The notes under the pieces: generated by a model
What the model saw: only the letters and a program-made list of their open reading frames with translations
Told to the model about the DNA's origin: nothing
Database searches by the model: none
Part shown: in pieces, positions 1-10,102 of the stretch
Numbering within the stretch: the first letter of the stretch is position 1
Layout of the letters: each line of letters begins with the position of its first letter
Translations under genes and position numbers: made by a program
Assembly (NCBI GenBank): GCA_002401765.2
Contig: NVTY02000008.1
Span: 1 to 62,978 of the forward strand
Direction of reading: 5' to 3'
Source of the DNA: Thiotrichaceae bacterium
GTDB taxonomy: Bacteria; Pseudomonadota; Gammaproteobacteria; SZUA-140
DNA length: 62,978 nt

Positions 1-2
1 TG

Positions 3-125
3 TTGGCAAAAAAACTTATGTCTTTCGAGTGTGATCCTGAGCATAAAAATAACACGGGGATGACGGCGGCAGGCTTTGCCGAAATGTTCGGTCGAGACGA
101 AGTGCTTAACTATTTGAGAAATTAG
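3..125 (+). CDS. Ankyrin-repeat protein, C-terminal end (partial)
   Basis: The frame is open from the window edge to a TAG at 123-125 and gives about 40 residues. The piece NNTGMTAAGFAEMFGRDEVL has the helix-turn-helix pattern of an ankyrin repeat (TxxxxA, then a second helix ending in xxxL). The 5' part lies outside the window. Ankyrin proteins are known to be encoded next to catalase genes (AnkB with KatB in Pseudomonas), and the catalase here starts 84 bases downstream, which supports the call. The repeat number, any signal peptide and the localisation cannot be seen. Confidence 0.6.
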   Translation: MAKKLMSFECDPEHKNNTGMTAAGFAEMFGRDEVLNYLRN

Positions 126-209
126 TGGTTGCCAGTACCGGTCAATATTTATTGTTTACAACAAAGTGTCGATATAGAGTCGGCAATCATTACTGAAAAG
201 GAGATCAAA

Positions 210-1667
210 ATGACTGATAAACCTAAACTAACCAAAAGCAATGGTGCGCCAGTAGCCGATAATCAGAATGTGATGACCGCCGGTCCACGAGGCCCAATGT
301 TATTACAGGACATGTGGTTTCTGGAAAAACTGGCCCACTTTGATCGAGAGGTCATCCCTGAGCGCCGTATGCACGCCAAGGGATCAGCGGCCCACGGTAC
401 ATTCACTGTCACAAACGATATTAGCCAATACACCAGTGCTAAGGTGTTTTCCGAAGTGGGTAAAAAAACGGATCTGTTTCTGCGTTTTTCTACCGTGGCA
501 GGTGAGCGTGGCGCAGCAGATGCGGAACGTGACATTCGTGGTTTTGCCGTAAAATTTTACACCGAAGAGGGTAACTGGGATGTGGTTGGCAACAACACGC
601 CGGTTTTCTTTCTGCGCGATCCATTGAAGTTTCCAGACCTGAATCACGCCGTTAAACGTGATCCGCGTACCAACATGCGCAGCGCTAACAGCAACTGGGA
701 TTTTTGGACGCTGTTACCAGAGGCCTTGCATCAAATAACGATCTTAATGAGTGATCGCGGCAATCCACGCACCTATCGCCACATGCATGGTTTTGGCAGC
801 CATACCTTCAGTTTCATTAATGCCAAAAATGAACGATTTTGGGTTAAATTTCATTTCAAGAGCCAGCAAGGCATCGAAAATATCAGCGATGCAGCAGCAG
901 AAGCGTTAATAGGTAAGGATCGCGAAAGCCATCAAAAAGATCTATATGAAAGCATTGAAAACGGCGACTTTCCTCGCTGGGATTTGAAGGTGCAAATTAT
1001 GCCAGAAAAGGATGCGGCCACTTACCGCTTCCACCCTTTTGATCTAACAAAGGTGTGGCCTCACAAGGATTACCCACTGATCGATGTGGGTGTGATGGAG
1101 CTTAACCGTAATCCTGAAAACTATCATGCAGAAGTCGAGCAGTCTGCTTTTAATCCGGGTAATATCGTGCCGGGTATTGGGCTTTCCCCTGACAAAATGT
1201 TACAGGGTCGTTTGTTCTCTTATGGTGATGCGCAGCGTTATCGTCTAGGCGTTAACCATGGCCAGATTCCGGTTAACCAGCCTCGTTGCCCAGTGCATAG
1301 CTTTCATCGTGACGGCGCGATGCGTGTAGACGGTAACTACGGCAGTACAAAGGGATATGAACCTAACAGCATTGGTGAGTGGCAAGAGCAACCGCTCAGT
1401 AAAGAACCTCCACTTGAACTGGATGGTGCTGCTGACCACTGGAGTCATCGTGACGATGATGACGATTACTACACCCAGCCAGGTAATCTATTCCGCCTGA
1501 TGAACCCGGCGCAACAGCAGTTGTTGTTCACCAATACAGCAGCTTCTGTGGGCGGTGCTGATATTGAGGTACAGAAGCGCCATATTAGTAACTGTCTCAA
1601 AGCTGACCCAGCTTATGGTAAAGGTGTAGCTGGTGCATTGGGGATTTCGCTAGACCAGGTAAGCTAA
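210..1667 (+). CDS. katA: Catalase (small-subunit, haem)
   Basis: Haem catalase that turns hydrogen peroxide into water and oxygen. The 485-residue length fits the small-subunit group. Visible landmarks are the distal histidine in RRMHAKG (about residue 55), the distal asparagine in VGNNTPVFF (about 128), and the proximal tyrosine in [14 protein letters not shown] (about 338). The frame is open 27 codons further upstream, but AAGGAG lies just before the ATG at 210 and the protein from there starts like other catalases ([14 protein letters not shown]), so 210 is preferred. No signal peptide is seen, so it is probably cytoplasmic. It follows an ankyrin gene and is followed by a stem-loop. No clear OxyR site was recognised. 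The gene symbol is by family resemblance only. Confidence 0.95.
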   Translation: MTDKPKLTKSNGAPVADNQNVMTAGPRGPMLLQDMWFLEKLAHFDREVIPERRMHAKGSAAHGTFTVTNDISQYTSAKVFSEVGKKTDLFLRFSTVAGERGAADAERDIRGFAVKFYTEEGNWDVVGNNTPVFFLRDPLKFPDLNHAVKRDPRTNMRSANSNWDFWTLLPEALHQITILMSDRGNPRTYRHMHGFGSHTFSFINAKNERFWVKFHFKSQQGIENISDAAAEALIGKDRESHQKDLYESIENGDFPRWDLKVQIMPEKDAATYRFHPFDLTKVWPHKDYPLIDVGVMELNRNPENYHAEVEQSAFNPGNIVPGIGLSPDKMLQGRLFSYGDAQRYRLGVNHGQIPVNQPRCPVHSFHRDGAMRVDGNYGSTKGYEPNSIGEWQEQPLSKEPPLELDGAADHWSHRDDDDDYYTQPGNLFRLMNPAQQQLLFTNTAASVGGADIEVQKRHISNCLKADPAYGKGVAGALGISLDQVS

Positions 1668-1690
1668 TAGCATTTCGGCAGGTATCTTTT

Positions 1691-1730
1691 CGCTCCAGCC
1701 CACAAGCACCTAATGGCTTGGGTTGGAGCG
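1691..1730 (+). terminator. Stem-loop after catalase
   Basis: CGCTCCAGCCCACAAGC pairs with GCTTGGGTTGGAGCG across an 8-base loop, 24 bases after the catalase stop codon. The arm is long and stable but no T run follows on either strand, so it may be an imperfect terminator or an mRNA-protecting hairpin between convergent kat and arsJ. Confidence 0.5.
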
Positions 1731-1771
1731 CAAAGATTTATATTGATACTCCACTGTGGGCAAGTAGTAGC

Positions 1772-2991
1772 TCAAACATCTTTTGTGATCTTTTTTTCAG
1801 CATTCGATTTAATCTCCGGTAGTTTAAACGAGAGTATCGCAGCAGCCAGGACAAAAGCACTGGATAACCAAAGGCAACCTTCTAGGCCATGAGTCTGATA
1901 GAGCCAACCAGAAAGAATGGTGCCCATGAGTCGGCCGCCAGCATTGGCCATGTAGTAGAACCCAACATTCATCGCCACCTTATCGTGATCTGAGTAGGCC
2001 AGAATCAGATAGGAGTGCAGCGCTGAGTTCAGCGCAAAAATGATACCAAACAGAATCAATCCAACAATCAATACCCAGTCGGCAGGCCATCCCAGTTGCA
2101 ACCCAAAGGCGATGGCGGCGGGGAATAGCATTAAAGCAAAGGCGGCTACTCGGGCAGCACTCCCACCTGGCCCCTGTTGACTGTGTGAAATCAGTCGCGG
2201 AGCGCTGGCTTGCACCATGCCATCACCAATGACCCATAGTGCCATGAAGGTACCTATCATGGTAAATGACCAGTCAAGCACTTCATAAAGGAATACCGGC
2301 AGCGCTACCACAAACCAGACATCTCGTGAACCGAACAAGAAAAAGCGCGCGGCGGATAACCAGTTGATGGCCGGAATCGTTGAAAAGACTTGAGTGAACT
2401 TGGGTTTGGATTTCATCTTACCTACACCGCCGGGTAGCCGCACCGCTGTTACCAGTAGCACCATCAGCAGTATTCCCGCCAACAGTGCCAGTGCTGCGCG
2501 AAAGCCCAACCATTCAAGCAACACTGCACCTGCAAAAAAACCAACACCCTTTAATGCATTTTTCGACCCCGTCAGAATGGCTACCCACTTAAATAGCATT
2601 GAACCACTGCCGTTCGTGAACATCGCCTTCACCGAGGCTTTGGCCGACATTTTATTAAGATCTTTAGCGATACCCGAAAGGCCCTGGGCAGCCATCACAT
2701 AGGCCACTGACAGCCACGCGTCTGGCACCGTCAGCATTGCCAGCGCCACTACCTACATAGCCATGCCAATGTGCATGGTGAGATTGAGTCCAATGCGTGC
2801 ACCCAACCACCCACCAGGTTAGTGACGATGCCGAAGAACTCATAGAAGAGAAACAACATCGCCACTTCAACGGGTGAATAACCGAGCATGTGGAAATAGA
2901 GCACCACCAACATACGGATGGCCCCATCGGTGACGGTAAACGCCCAGTAGCCGCCGGTGACGATTAAGTAGTTGCGCAACCCCTGGTCCAT
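1772..2991 (-). pseudogene. arsJ: arsJ, MFS exporter of 1-arseno-3-phosphoglycerate, broken
   Basis: The N-terminal frame (from ATG 2991, MDQGLRNYLIVTGGYWAFTV) and the C-terminal frame (2749 to 1772) together make a 12-helix major facilitator of the ArsJ type. ArsJ exports the arsenylated triose made by its partner GAPDH. Two lesions separate the parts. Near 2805 four bases seem to be missing after the GGW codons, where the expected WLGARIGLNLTMHIGMAM can be read only by shifting frame. An in-frame TAG then lies just upstream of the GTG at 2749, where the family has a sense codon. One lesion could be a sequencing error; a deletion plus a nonsense codon points to real inactivation. It starts 2 bases after gap ends, so the two were translationally coupled. 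Confidence 0.75.
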
Positions 2992-2993
2992 GT

Positions 2994-4037
<1,044 letters not shown>

Positions 4038-4110
4038 TTATTAATCACTTATCCGCATAAGCAGATGTGATGAGCCTTAAAAAAAGGGCTGTTTCGACCC
4101 TATTATGTAT

Positions 4111-4449
4111 TTACCCACAACGTTGCTGCTGACCAATGTCCATCACTCTAGTGAGATCTGATTGCATCTCATCGTTATCTTTACCGCACTGCCGGATATG
4201 TTCAAAAAGTGGTCCGCAACAGCCATCCACAATTTGATAATAAACCCAGATCCCTTCCCGTCGCGTGGTGACTAAACCGTTGTTACGCAGATAAGCCAGG
4301 TGACGCGAGACGACGCTCTGAGGCAGTTCCAACGTCTCGACCAAATCACAGACGCAGAGTTCGCCTTTTTCCAGCAACAGGTAGGTGATCCGCAAACGTA
4401 CGGGCTCAGAGAGGGTTTTAAACAGTGCGGCAAGTGATTGGGTATCCAT
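4111..4449 (-). CDS. arsR: ArsR-family metalloregulatory repressor
   Basis: A 112-residue winged-helix protein with the classic ELCVCDLVE metal-binding helix (Cys at about residues 32 and 34) and the recognition helix PQSVVSRHLAYLRNNGLVTTRREG. A second cysteine group, CCGPLFEHIRQCG, lies near the C-terminus and may give a third or fourth ligand. By family knowledge it represses its own operon and is released by As(III) or Sb(III). It heads the minus-strand set arsR-gap-arsJ, with about 115 bases to gap. It is intact although both genes it would control are broken. Confidence 0.9.
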   Translation of the reverse strand: MDTQSLAALFKTLSEPVRLRITYLLLEKGELCVCDLVETLELPQSVVSRHLAYLRNNGLVTTRREGIWVYYQIVDGCCGPLFEHIRQCGKDNDEMQSDLTRVMDIGQQQRCG

Positions 4450-4457
4450 ATTACCGC

Positions 4458-4485
4458 ATTATATCTGCTTATACAAATATATCAA
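4458..4485 (-). promoter_or_regulatory. Probable arsR promoter, leaderless
   Basis: On the minus strand TTGATA (4485-4480), a 16-base spacer and TATAAT (4463-4458) fit a sigma-70 promoter well. Only 8 bases separate the -10 box from the arsR ATG, so the message would start at or within a few bases of the ATG. The AT-rich spacer is where an ArsR operator would be expected. Inferred from sequence only. Confidence 0.5.
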
Positions 4486-4807
4486 CTTTGTCGGCCATCA
4501 TTGCAAATCAATACCAAACGCTTACAAAAACACCTTTCAGATACAGTCAAGCTTTTCATTACGAGCAGGGAGCCATGAAAAACTTCATCGCTCCGCGCTT
4601 CACGCGGTCACACTGAAAACCCATACCCAAGCTTTGGCAATAGGTATACCAACAGCCACAAAACAGATCTAACCTAATGCTTTAGTGTGTTAATTCAGGT
4701 TCTATCATAAGCAAATAGAAGCCAATAACAGCCGGCTGGCGGAATGCCCTGCATGCAGTAAGGAGAGAAATACTCCAAAATGAGACTAGATGACGATGAA
4801 AAACTGC
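4486..4807. other. Intergenic stretch without recognisable gene
   Basis: Between the arsR promoter and the end of the TPR-like gene. I see no convincing gene, RNA or repeat here; the plus-strand open frames have no start signal or family resemblance. Confidence 0.5.
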
Positions 4808-5986
4808 TTAAGTGCCAGCGTCCCCAGCGCCAACGCCCCGAGGATCAATATGCGTTCTTACCGTCGCATTAATTTTCTCTAATCCAGGGGGGGGGGCAGT
4901 TAAACGCTCGATGCTTTTATTCACCAATTGATTCAATTTATCAGAGGAAGACTTCGCTCGCGCCAGCGCTTGAAAGGCACTAAGTGCTTCCTCTTGCCGC
5001 CCTGCTGCCTCTGTCAGGCGCGCCTTAATATACTTAACCTGAGAACCTTGCGGTGTGGTATCAAGTTTATAATCCAAATCAACCAGCAACCAATCTATTA
5101 CCTTTAAGTGCTCACCTAGCGAGAGCATCCTGATCGAGGCTTCGACAGCTCTTCCTCCTTTGTAAGCACTATCATAAGCCTCAAATATTCCACGACGACT
5201 GCGCCGACTAGATTGTGGTTCACCATTTGTCATCATGCTAACAGAGGCATTCAACAAAGAAGAGAGTATCGCTTGCTCAAATTTACTGCTGTGATCATAG
5301 GACTCATACGAGGCCTTAACCAGGTATTTTACTTGCAAGCGACGAATGAACGCCCTCTCCATCCCTTCCTGCAATGCAAGGGAAAACATTGATTCAGCAG
5401 ACTCTACCTCCGCAACCGTAATTTCACGCCGATGTTTACGTAACTGCCAATGCCCGCCCATTGCATTGGCATAAATATTTTTTGGGTCTGCCCGCAGCGC
5501 CTGCTCAAACAGTGAATCGACATCCGCATTCATAGCAAGGGAGTATCTATCCCTTATGATCTGAACCCAGCCGATATGGGCAAGTGCAGTGGCCAGTTCT
5601 CGTTTATCCGTCTCATTTACATTGCGATACAAAATAACGGTTATTCGGCTTAGAACTTCATCTACCTGACTCTTTTCAATAGCAAAATCTCGCAACCACC
5701 GTTTTACTAATTTATATTGCCCCTTACGGATCTCAGCCGAACTGGGAGTGAGAGACAGCGCTTCCTCATAGACCTGCCATGCCTGGGAATAAGCTTCGGA
5801 CTTTACCAACCAGTCAGCAGCACTTACCAGTTCAGTAACTGCCTCTTGCTTCGACTTCCAGTCCAGGTAATAGCTCGACAGTGTCACCGTGCCGATACAG
5901 AGTGAAACCACGGTGACGATGCCACCAAGCCATTTCAATAGACCCAGAATTTCGACCCACGGGAGTGCTTTTGTACGGAACCACAA
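4808..5986 (-). CDS. Membrane-anchored TPR-like protein, function unknown
   Basis: 392 residues. One hydrophobic segment (about residues 12-40, LLKWLGGIVTVVSLCIGTVT) anchors the N-terminus. The rest is helical and TPR-like: an ADWLVKSEAYSQAWQVYEEALSLTP unit near residue 60, a second near 160 (DVDSLFEQALRADPKNIYANAMGGHW) and a third near 330 (EAAGRQEEALSAFQALARA). It probably scaffolds a protein complex at the inner membrane. The only start I can offer is the TTG at 5986, because a TAA lies about 20 codons upstream and no better codon intervenes; the start is weak. A run of ten C residues in the coding strand lies 25 codons before the stop. No operon partner is clear. Confidence 0.6.
   Translation of the reverse strand: MWFRTKALPWVEILGLLKWLGGIVTVVSLCIGTVTLSSYYLDWKSKQEAVTELVSAADWLVKSEAYSQAWQVYEEALSLTPSSAEIRKGQYKLVKRWLRDFAIEKSQVDEVLSRITVILYRNVNETDKRELATALAHIGWVQIIRDRYSLAMNADVDSLFEQALRADPKNIYANAMGGHWQLRKHRREITVAEVESAESMFSLALQEGMERAFIRRLQVKYLVKASYESYDHSSKFEQAILSSLLNASVSMMTNGEPQSSRRSRRGIFEAYDSAYKGGRAVEASIRMLSLGEHLKVIDWLLVDLDYKLDTTPQGSQVKYIKARLTEAAGRQEEALSAFQALARAKSSSDKLNQLVNKSIERLTAPPPGLEKINATVRTHIDPRGVGAGDAGT
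4887..4896. repeat. Ten-base G tract inside the TPR-like gene
   Basis: Ten consecutive G (C on the coding strand) encode the Pro run of LTAPPPGLEKI. Gain or loss of one base would replace the last 24 or so residues by a tail of a few residues (PLD or PWIREN). Such tracts are slippage-prone and also error-prone in sequencing. Confidence 0.8.
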
Positions 5987-6248
5987 TAACGACAGACACT
6001 TGCGCCGATGCGAATCGGCTCTTTACATCCAACGCACTCCTGCATATGATTTGATAGCGTTTCGTTTGACATGATTTTGATTAGCTCGCCCATTCCCCCG
6101 ATCATTCAATCCATGGCTACCCACTAAACGGTAGCTGCCTTCATCATAAAGAGTAGAAACATATTCGTCCATTTATGATGGCTATAAAAAATAGGCATCA
6201 AGCACCGTTCATAACAAGATAGACAATCATTTTTCACGCTGAGAACGG

Positions 6249-7325
6249 CTATAACTGCTCCGCCCGATAGCCCTTAAGTTGTAGCAGCTTAATCATCCCC
6301 TGCTCACCACCAAGATGCCCGGCACCCACCACCACAAAACAGTGACAACCACCGCGTAACATGGCATCAACCCCATCGGCCATCGACCTGTTTCTATCAG
6401 TGATCATGACACGGTTCAGTTCACTAATTTCAGTACTTTTCATTGTCTCATCAACAACCAATTGGTCTAAGGCCAAAACATCGCCAGCCTGCCACGTATT
6501 CAACATAGCATCAAAATATGTTTCAGCGCTTTCCATATCCTGGAGTGTCTGTTTTAACATCGCGACCTGGACTTCCTGTGATAAACCACTCAGCAGTGCC
6601 AACTGCTGCTGCATCGACTCTAGCTCGCGAATCGGTTTGTTTGTTTTCTTTGCCATCTGCAAAAAATGTTGATCGATCCCCAGCGACTCATCAAGCCCGA
6701 CACCCGTTAATGCCATCACGGTTAGTGTCATCGAAGCAAACCACGGTTTCATCCCGTCCAACACCGCAACAGGCATACCCAAAGCTGCGGACGTAATACT
6801 CAGTTCATCCCAAAGATCAGCACTCAACACCTCTTTTAACGTTGAGCCATCACGATAGAGGCCTGTACTCATCATGGTATTGGTGATCATTGATGCATTA
6901 GTATCCAGCACGTTTGCCTCAACCACCAATGCATCTGCCCCCTTAAATGCATTGAGTAGTACGATGGATAGCGGGTACATCGACGCCTTGCCGAAATGAA
7001 TCGACCCCATCAGATACCCCTGCTGCTTCCCTTTTGTTAATCGCCATGCAAAGTTACGACTCCCCACTATTTTTTTAGTGGGAGTTTCTTTCGCTAATGA
7101 CTTCCTGCTGTTTCCCTCAGAAAAGGCATCAACAGGGATAGGGGGAAGTACCGCCGCGCCAGGGGGTGTGAGGCTAAGCTTTTCTTCATGATCAGCCACA
7201 TGACAAGGGCCATCCTGAAAGGCAACGCGCCCCATCGCATCGCGGCATTTGAAGATTTCACCAGCAAAAAGTGGTGTCACTGAAAAACTAAGTACCAACC
7301 ACAGTAAAGCCATTAAACGGCTCAT
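6249..7325 (-). CDS. TraB/GumN family protein with N-terminal DUF4124-like domain
   Basis: 358 residues with a signal peptide (MSRLMALLWLVLSFSVTPLFA). Residues 22-50 (GEIFKCRDAMGRVAFQDGPC) match the small Cys-pair DUF4124 type. From about residue 90 follows a TraB/GumN domain with its two marker motifs, GSIHFGKASMYPL and, near the C-terminus, VVVGAGHLGGEQGMIKLLQLKGY. The family is related to the Tiki/TraB metallopeptidase-like fold; the bacterial role is poorly known and I do not assign one. The export signal and Cys pair suggest a periplasmic protein. It stands alone, 57 bases after the gene upstream on the same strand. Confidence 0.85.
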   Translation of the reverse strand: MSRLMALLWLVLSFSVTPLFAGEIFKCRDAMGRVAFQDGPCHVADHEEKLSLTPPGAAVLPPIPVDAFSEGNSRKSLAKETPTKKIVGSRNFAWRLTKGKQQGYLMGSIHFGKASMYPLSIVLLNAFKGADALVVEANVLDTNASMITNTMMSTGLYRDGSTLKEVLSADLWDELSITSAALGMPVAVLDGMKPWFASMTLTVMALTGVGLDESLGIDQHFLQMAKKTNKPIRELESMQQQLALLSGLSQEVQVAMLKQTLQDMESAETYFDAMLNTWQAGDVLALDQLVVDETMKSTEISELNRVMITDRNRSMADGVDAMLRGGCHCFVVVGAGHLGGEQGMIKLLQLKGYRAEQL

Positions 7326-7382
7326 CGAAACACCTCAACAAAAACCATATTGAATTCCAGTATTCAAGCTAAATAAAGGGGG

Positions 7383-7736
7383 TTATTTGGAAAAGAGCGT
7401 TAGATCAAGTGGCTCGACCTTTCCCATCCACATTGCATAGTCGCGATGGTCTCGCAGGTCATCACCCGTTTGCGGGTGGATCAGGATGGTCAGACCATCA
7501 CGGTGTAACGCCAACCATGGCACCAGCTCTAAGAAGATTTCTGGTGAAAATGCCAATTGACAACTCCAGCATGGATGCGGACCCACTGGTTTTTGATGCA
7601 CACCCCCCATCTCAACCTCAAAAAGAGCAGTAGCGTTTGCGCACAATGCCTGCGCCTGCGGCAGTGTCACCGCATCAAAGTAGACATGCGCGTGATAGCC
7701 GCTAATATCGCCAATAGAGGGTTCGCTACTCATCAA
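7383..7736 (-). CDS. DOPA 4,5-dioxygenase family protein
   Basis: A 117-residue single-domain protein. The N-terminal YHAHVYFDAVTLPQAQAL has the paired histidines of the family, and further histidines follow in VGPHPCWSCQLAF, LHRDGLTILIHPQTGD and LRDHRDYAMWMG. Plant and fungal relatives cleave the DOPA ring for betalain or muscaflavin synthesis; in bacteria the substrate is usually unknown, so only extradiol-type ring cleavage is suggested. The start codon lies 3 bases after the stop of the receiver-domain gene upstream, so the two are probably cotranscribed. Confidence 0.8.
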   Translation of the reverse strand: MMSSEPSIGDISGYHAHVYFDAVTLPQAQALCANATALFEVEMGGVHQKPVGPHPCWSCQLAFSPEIFLELVPWLALHRDGLTILIHPQTGDDLRDHRDYAMWMGKVEPLDLTLFSK

Positions 7737-7739
7737 TGG

Positions 7740-8546
7740 CTACTCTCTCAGAATTTTTGTAATCAGCGCTCTTACTTCACCCGGTTCAAACGGCTTATCA
7801 CACAGTGCTGAAATACCCGCCTGCTTAACCCCCGCAAGCTGACTGCTATTGGCCTCACTGGTTACCATTAAAATCGGGATCGATTTCTGCACGCCCTGTT
7901 CCCGCACATACTGAGTCAACTCCCGCCCATCCATCTCCGGCATATTGTAATCCGTGACAATCAGATCAAACAGGCGCCCATCCATACATGCAAGCGCCTC
8001 TTTGCCATTTTCCGCCTGCACAATATTAATAATGCCCAGGTTATTTAATACGCGGCAGATATGCTTACGTGCTGTGATGCTATCATCCACCACCAGCACT
8101 AGCAGCTCATCCAGTTCAATCTCGTCCAGCTCCAGGTTCTCCGGTTCGATAAACTCCAGCGTTGAATAGAGTGCCTTTTTCAGATCTTCGGGGTCAAATG
8201 GCTTAGAAAGAATGGCCACCACCCCCGCCTGACGCGCCGGCTCCAGGTAGTAATCTAAATGTTCACTAGAGACAACCATAAATGGAATATGCTCAAGCGC
8301 GTCATCCGCACGCATCTTTTGTACCAGTTCAGTCCCGCTCATATCGGGTAGATGCATCGCACTTACCACCAGATCCGGCTGGTACTGCTGCATATCTTTT
8401 AAGGCAGATTCACCATCACTAAACCAGTCGACCTTGTCCAGTCCTAGTTTATTGAGGTGCCCTGCGATGACTTTTCGCTGCGTGGATGAAGGCTCAATAA
8501 AGGTCACGGCAAGATCCGCAATAGTCATGGTACGTTCGCTCATCAA
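7740..8546 (-). CDS. Double receiver-domain response regulator without output domain
   Basis: 268 residues made of two CheY-like domains joined by an acidic linker (ENLELDEIELDELL). The second domain (about 148-268) has the full set: VDDS acidic pair, phospho-acceptor in VTDYNMPEMDG, T/S in VTSE and DKPF lysine. The first (about 8-130) keeps VVSSE and LSKPF, but the acceptor Asp is Ala (VVSAMHLPDMSG) and the acidic pair is reduced to IEPS, so it is probably a pseudo-receiver. No DNA-binding or enzyme domain follows, so signalling by protein contact or phosphorelay is likely. No histidine kinase gene is adjacent. Confidence 0.85.
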   Translation of the reverse strand: MMSERTMTIADLAVTFIEPSSTQRKVIAGHLNKLGLDKVDWFSDGESALKDMQQYQPDLVVSAMHLPDMSGTELVQKMRADDALEHIPFMVVSSEHLDYYLEPARQAGVVAILSKPFDPEDLKKALYSTLEFIEPENLELDEIELDELLVLVVDDSITARKHICRVLNNLGIINIVQAENGKEALACMDGRLFDLIVTDYNMPEMDGRELTQYVREQGVQKSIPILMVTSEANSSQLAGVKQAGISALCDKPFEPGEVRALITKILRE

Positions 8547-8621
8547 AACTCCCTGATTAAAACCCGATTAAAACTAGCGCCTGCATTTAAGTCTATCGGC
8601 CCTTAAAAAAATCCTTTTAGA

Positions 8622-9983
8622 TTAGGGCCAGATACCACGTGCTAATGTCACCTTCACCAGGTGCTCAATCGACACCACTAATGCCGCCGTGCGTAGATCA
8701 ACGGGATTACAATGACAAAGCTCCCCATCCGCACTCACTGTCGGTTCATGCTGCGTCTGTGCCGATAAATCATTCCAGCGCGCAACAACCCGGTCAACCG
8801 CCTGGTGTATCTTGTGCTTTAGCTTGCGATTAACCACATCCAGTTCCCACTGCTCATTCTCAAAATTCTGCACCCATTCGTAATAACTGACCACCACGCC
8901 ACCCGCATTCACCAAAATATCCGGCAGTACGTAGACACCATTATTAAACAAAATTTCATCGGCACCCGGCGTGGTGGGGCCATTGGCCGCTTCGACCACT
9001 AGTTTTGCTTTAATACGCGCCGCATTGCCTTTATGGATCTGATTACTCTGTGCGGCGGGGATCAAAATATCGCAATCCAATTCAAGCAAGTCTTCATTCG
9101 TGACCGACATAGTATCCGGCACACCAACAACTGTACCATGTGCCTGTTTGTATTCGATCACCGCCTCGATATCCAGCCCACGCTCGTCGTAAATTCCACC
9201 CTGGCTATCACTCACACCGACAATAGTTGCCCCCGCCTCACGGAACAGCTGCGCCGCAATCGCCCCCACATTACCAAATCCCTGCACCACCACCCGAGCA
9301 CCTGCAAGGCTTTGAACACCACACAACGTGGTCTGTTCAAGAAAATATTGTGTCGCATAGAGTGCGCCACGCGCAGTCGCCTCACGTCGCCCCAGTGACC
9401 CACCTAGCTCTACCGGTTTACCCGTTACCACCGGGCGGTTATTACGCCGCGGGTGCATCACATCATAGGTGTCGTAGATCCACGCCATGGTCTGCGCGTT
9501 GGTGTACATGTCTGGCGCTGGAATATCAGAATGCGGCCCAATGTTATCCCCTAGCTCGGTGATATATCGGCGAGTGATGCGGCGCAATTCATCCTCGCTC
9601 AATAATTTGGCATCACACACCACCCCACCCTTGGCGCCGCCAAATGGGATATGTACCAGGGCGCATTTCCAGGTCATCTCGGCGGCGAGAAATTTCACTT
9701 CCTCCACCGTCAACTCAGCATGGTAACGAATACCGCCTTTACCCGGCCCTAATACGCGGTTATGCACCACCCGAAAACCCTCAAAGACCCGCACCGAGCC
9801 ATCATCCATCTCAACCGGAAAACTGACAATAATAGTGCGCTTAGGCGCGTGCAAAAAACCAAACAAGTCGCGATGAAAACCATCTAGCAGGCGGGTAGCG
9901 CACTGCAACCGCTGCATACTGGTACGTGATAGATCTAGGTCTTCCGCCCCCGCAACAGCCATCGCTGCTTCATTATTTGTCAT
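8622..9983 (-). CDS. gdhA: Glutamate dehydrogenase (Glu/Leu/Phe/Val family)
   Basis: 453 residues. The N-terminal dimerisation/substrate domain carries GPGKGGIRYH and the catalytic lysine region ALVHIPFGGAKGGV. The C-terminal Rossmann domain has VVQGFGNVGAIAAQLF (GxGxxG type) and the end-of-family segment LVNAGGVVVSYYEWVQN. It interconverts glutamate and 2-oxoglutarate with ammonia in the cytoplasm. The length and the GAKGG context fit the hexameric, often NAD-linked group, but cofactor choice cannot be settled by eye. It starts at ATG 9983 and faces the methyltransferase gene across a 119-base divergent gap. Confidence 0.93.
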   Translation of the reverse strand: MTNNEAAMAVAGAEDLDLSRTSMQRLQCATRLLDGFHRDLFGFLHAPKRTIIVSFPVEMDDGSVRVFEGFRVVHNRVLGPGKGGIRYHAELTVEEVKFLAAEMTWKCALVHIPFGGAKGGVVCDAKLLSEDELRRITRRYITELGDNIGPHSDIPAPDMYTNAQTMAWIYDTYDVMHPRRNNRPVVTGKPVELGGSLGRREATARGALYATQYFLEQTTLCGVQSLAGARVVVQGFGNVGAIAAQLFREAGATIVGVSDSQGGIYDERGLDIEAVIEYKQAHGTVVGVPDTMSVTNEDLLELDCDILIPAAQSNQIHKGNAARIKAKLVVEAANGPTTPGADEILFNNGVYVLPDILVNAGGVVVSYYEWVQNFENEQWELDVVNRKLKHKIHQAVDRVVARWNDLSAQTQHEPTVSADGELCHCNPVDLRTAALVVSIEHLVKVTLARGIWP

Positions 9984-10102
9984 TCATCAGCCCCTCTGTA
10001 AAACGTAATCATCAATTAGTATCGCAAAAAATTGATTGATTATAAGCCACAAATCATCGATATTCTTGAGACACAACTGATTTCTATATTGAGAGGCGCA
10101 AC

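Noticed and set aside
4385-4672. Plus-strand open frame opposite arsR
   Set aside because: Antisense to a clear ArsR gene, with no start signal or family resemblance.
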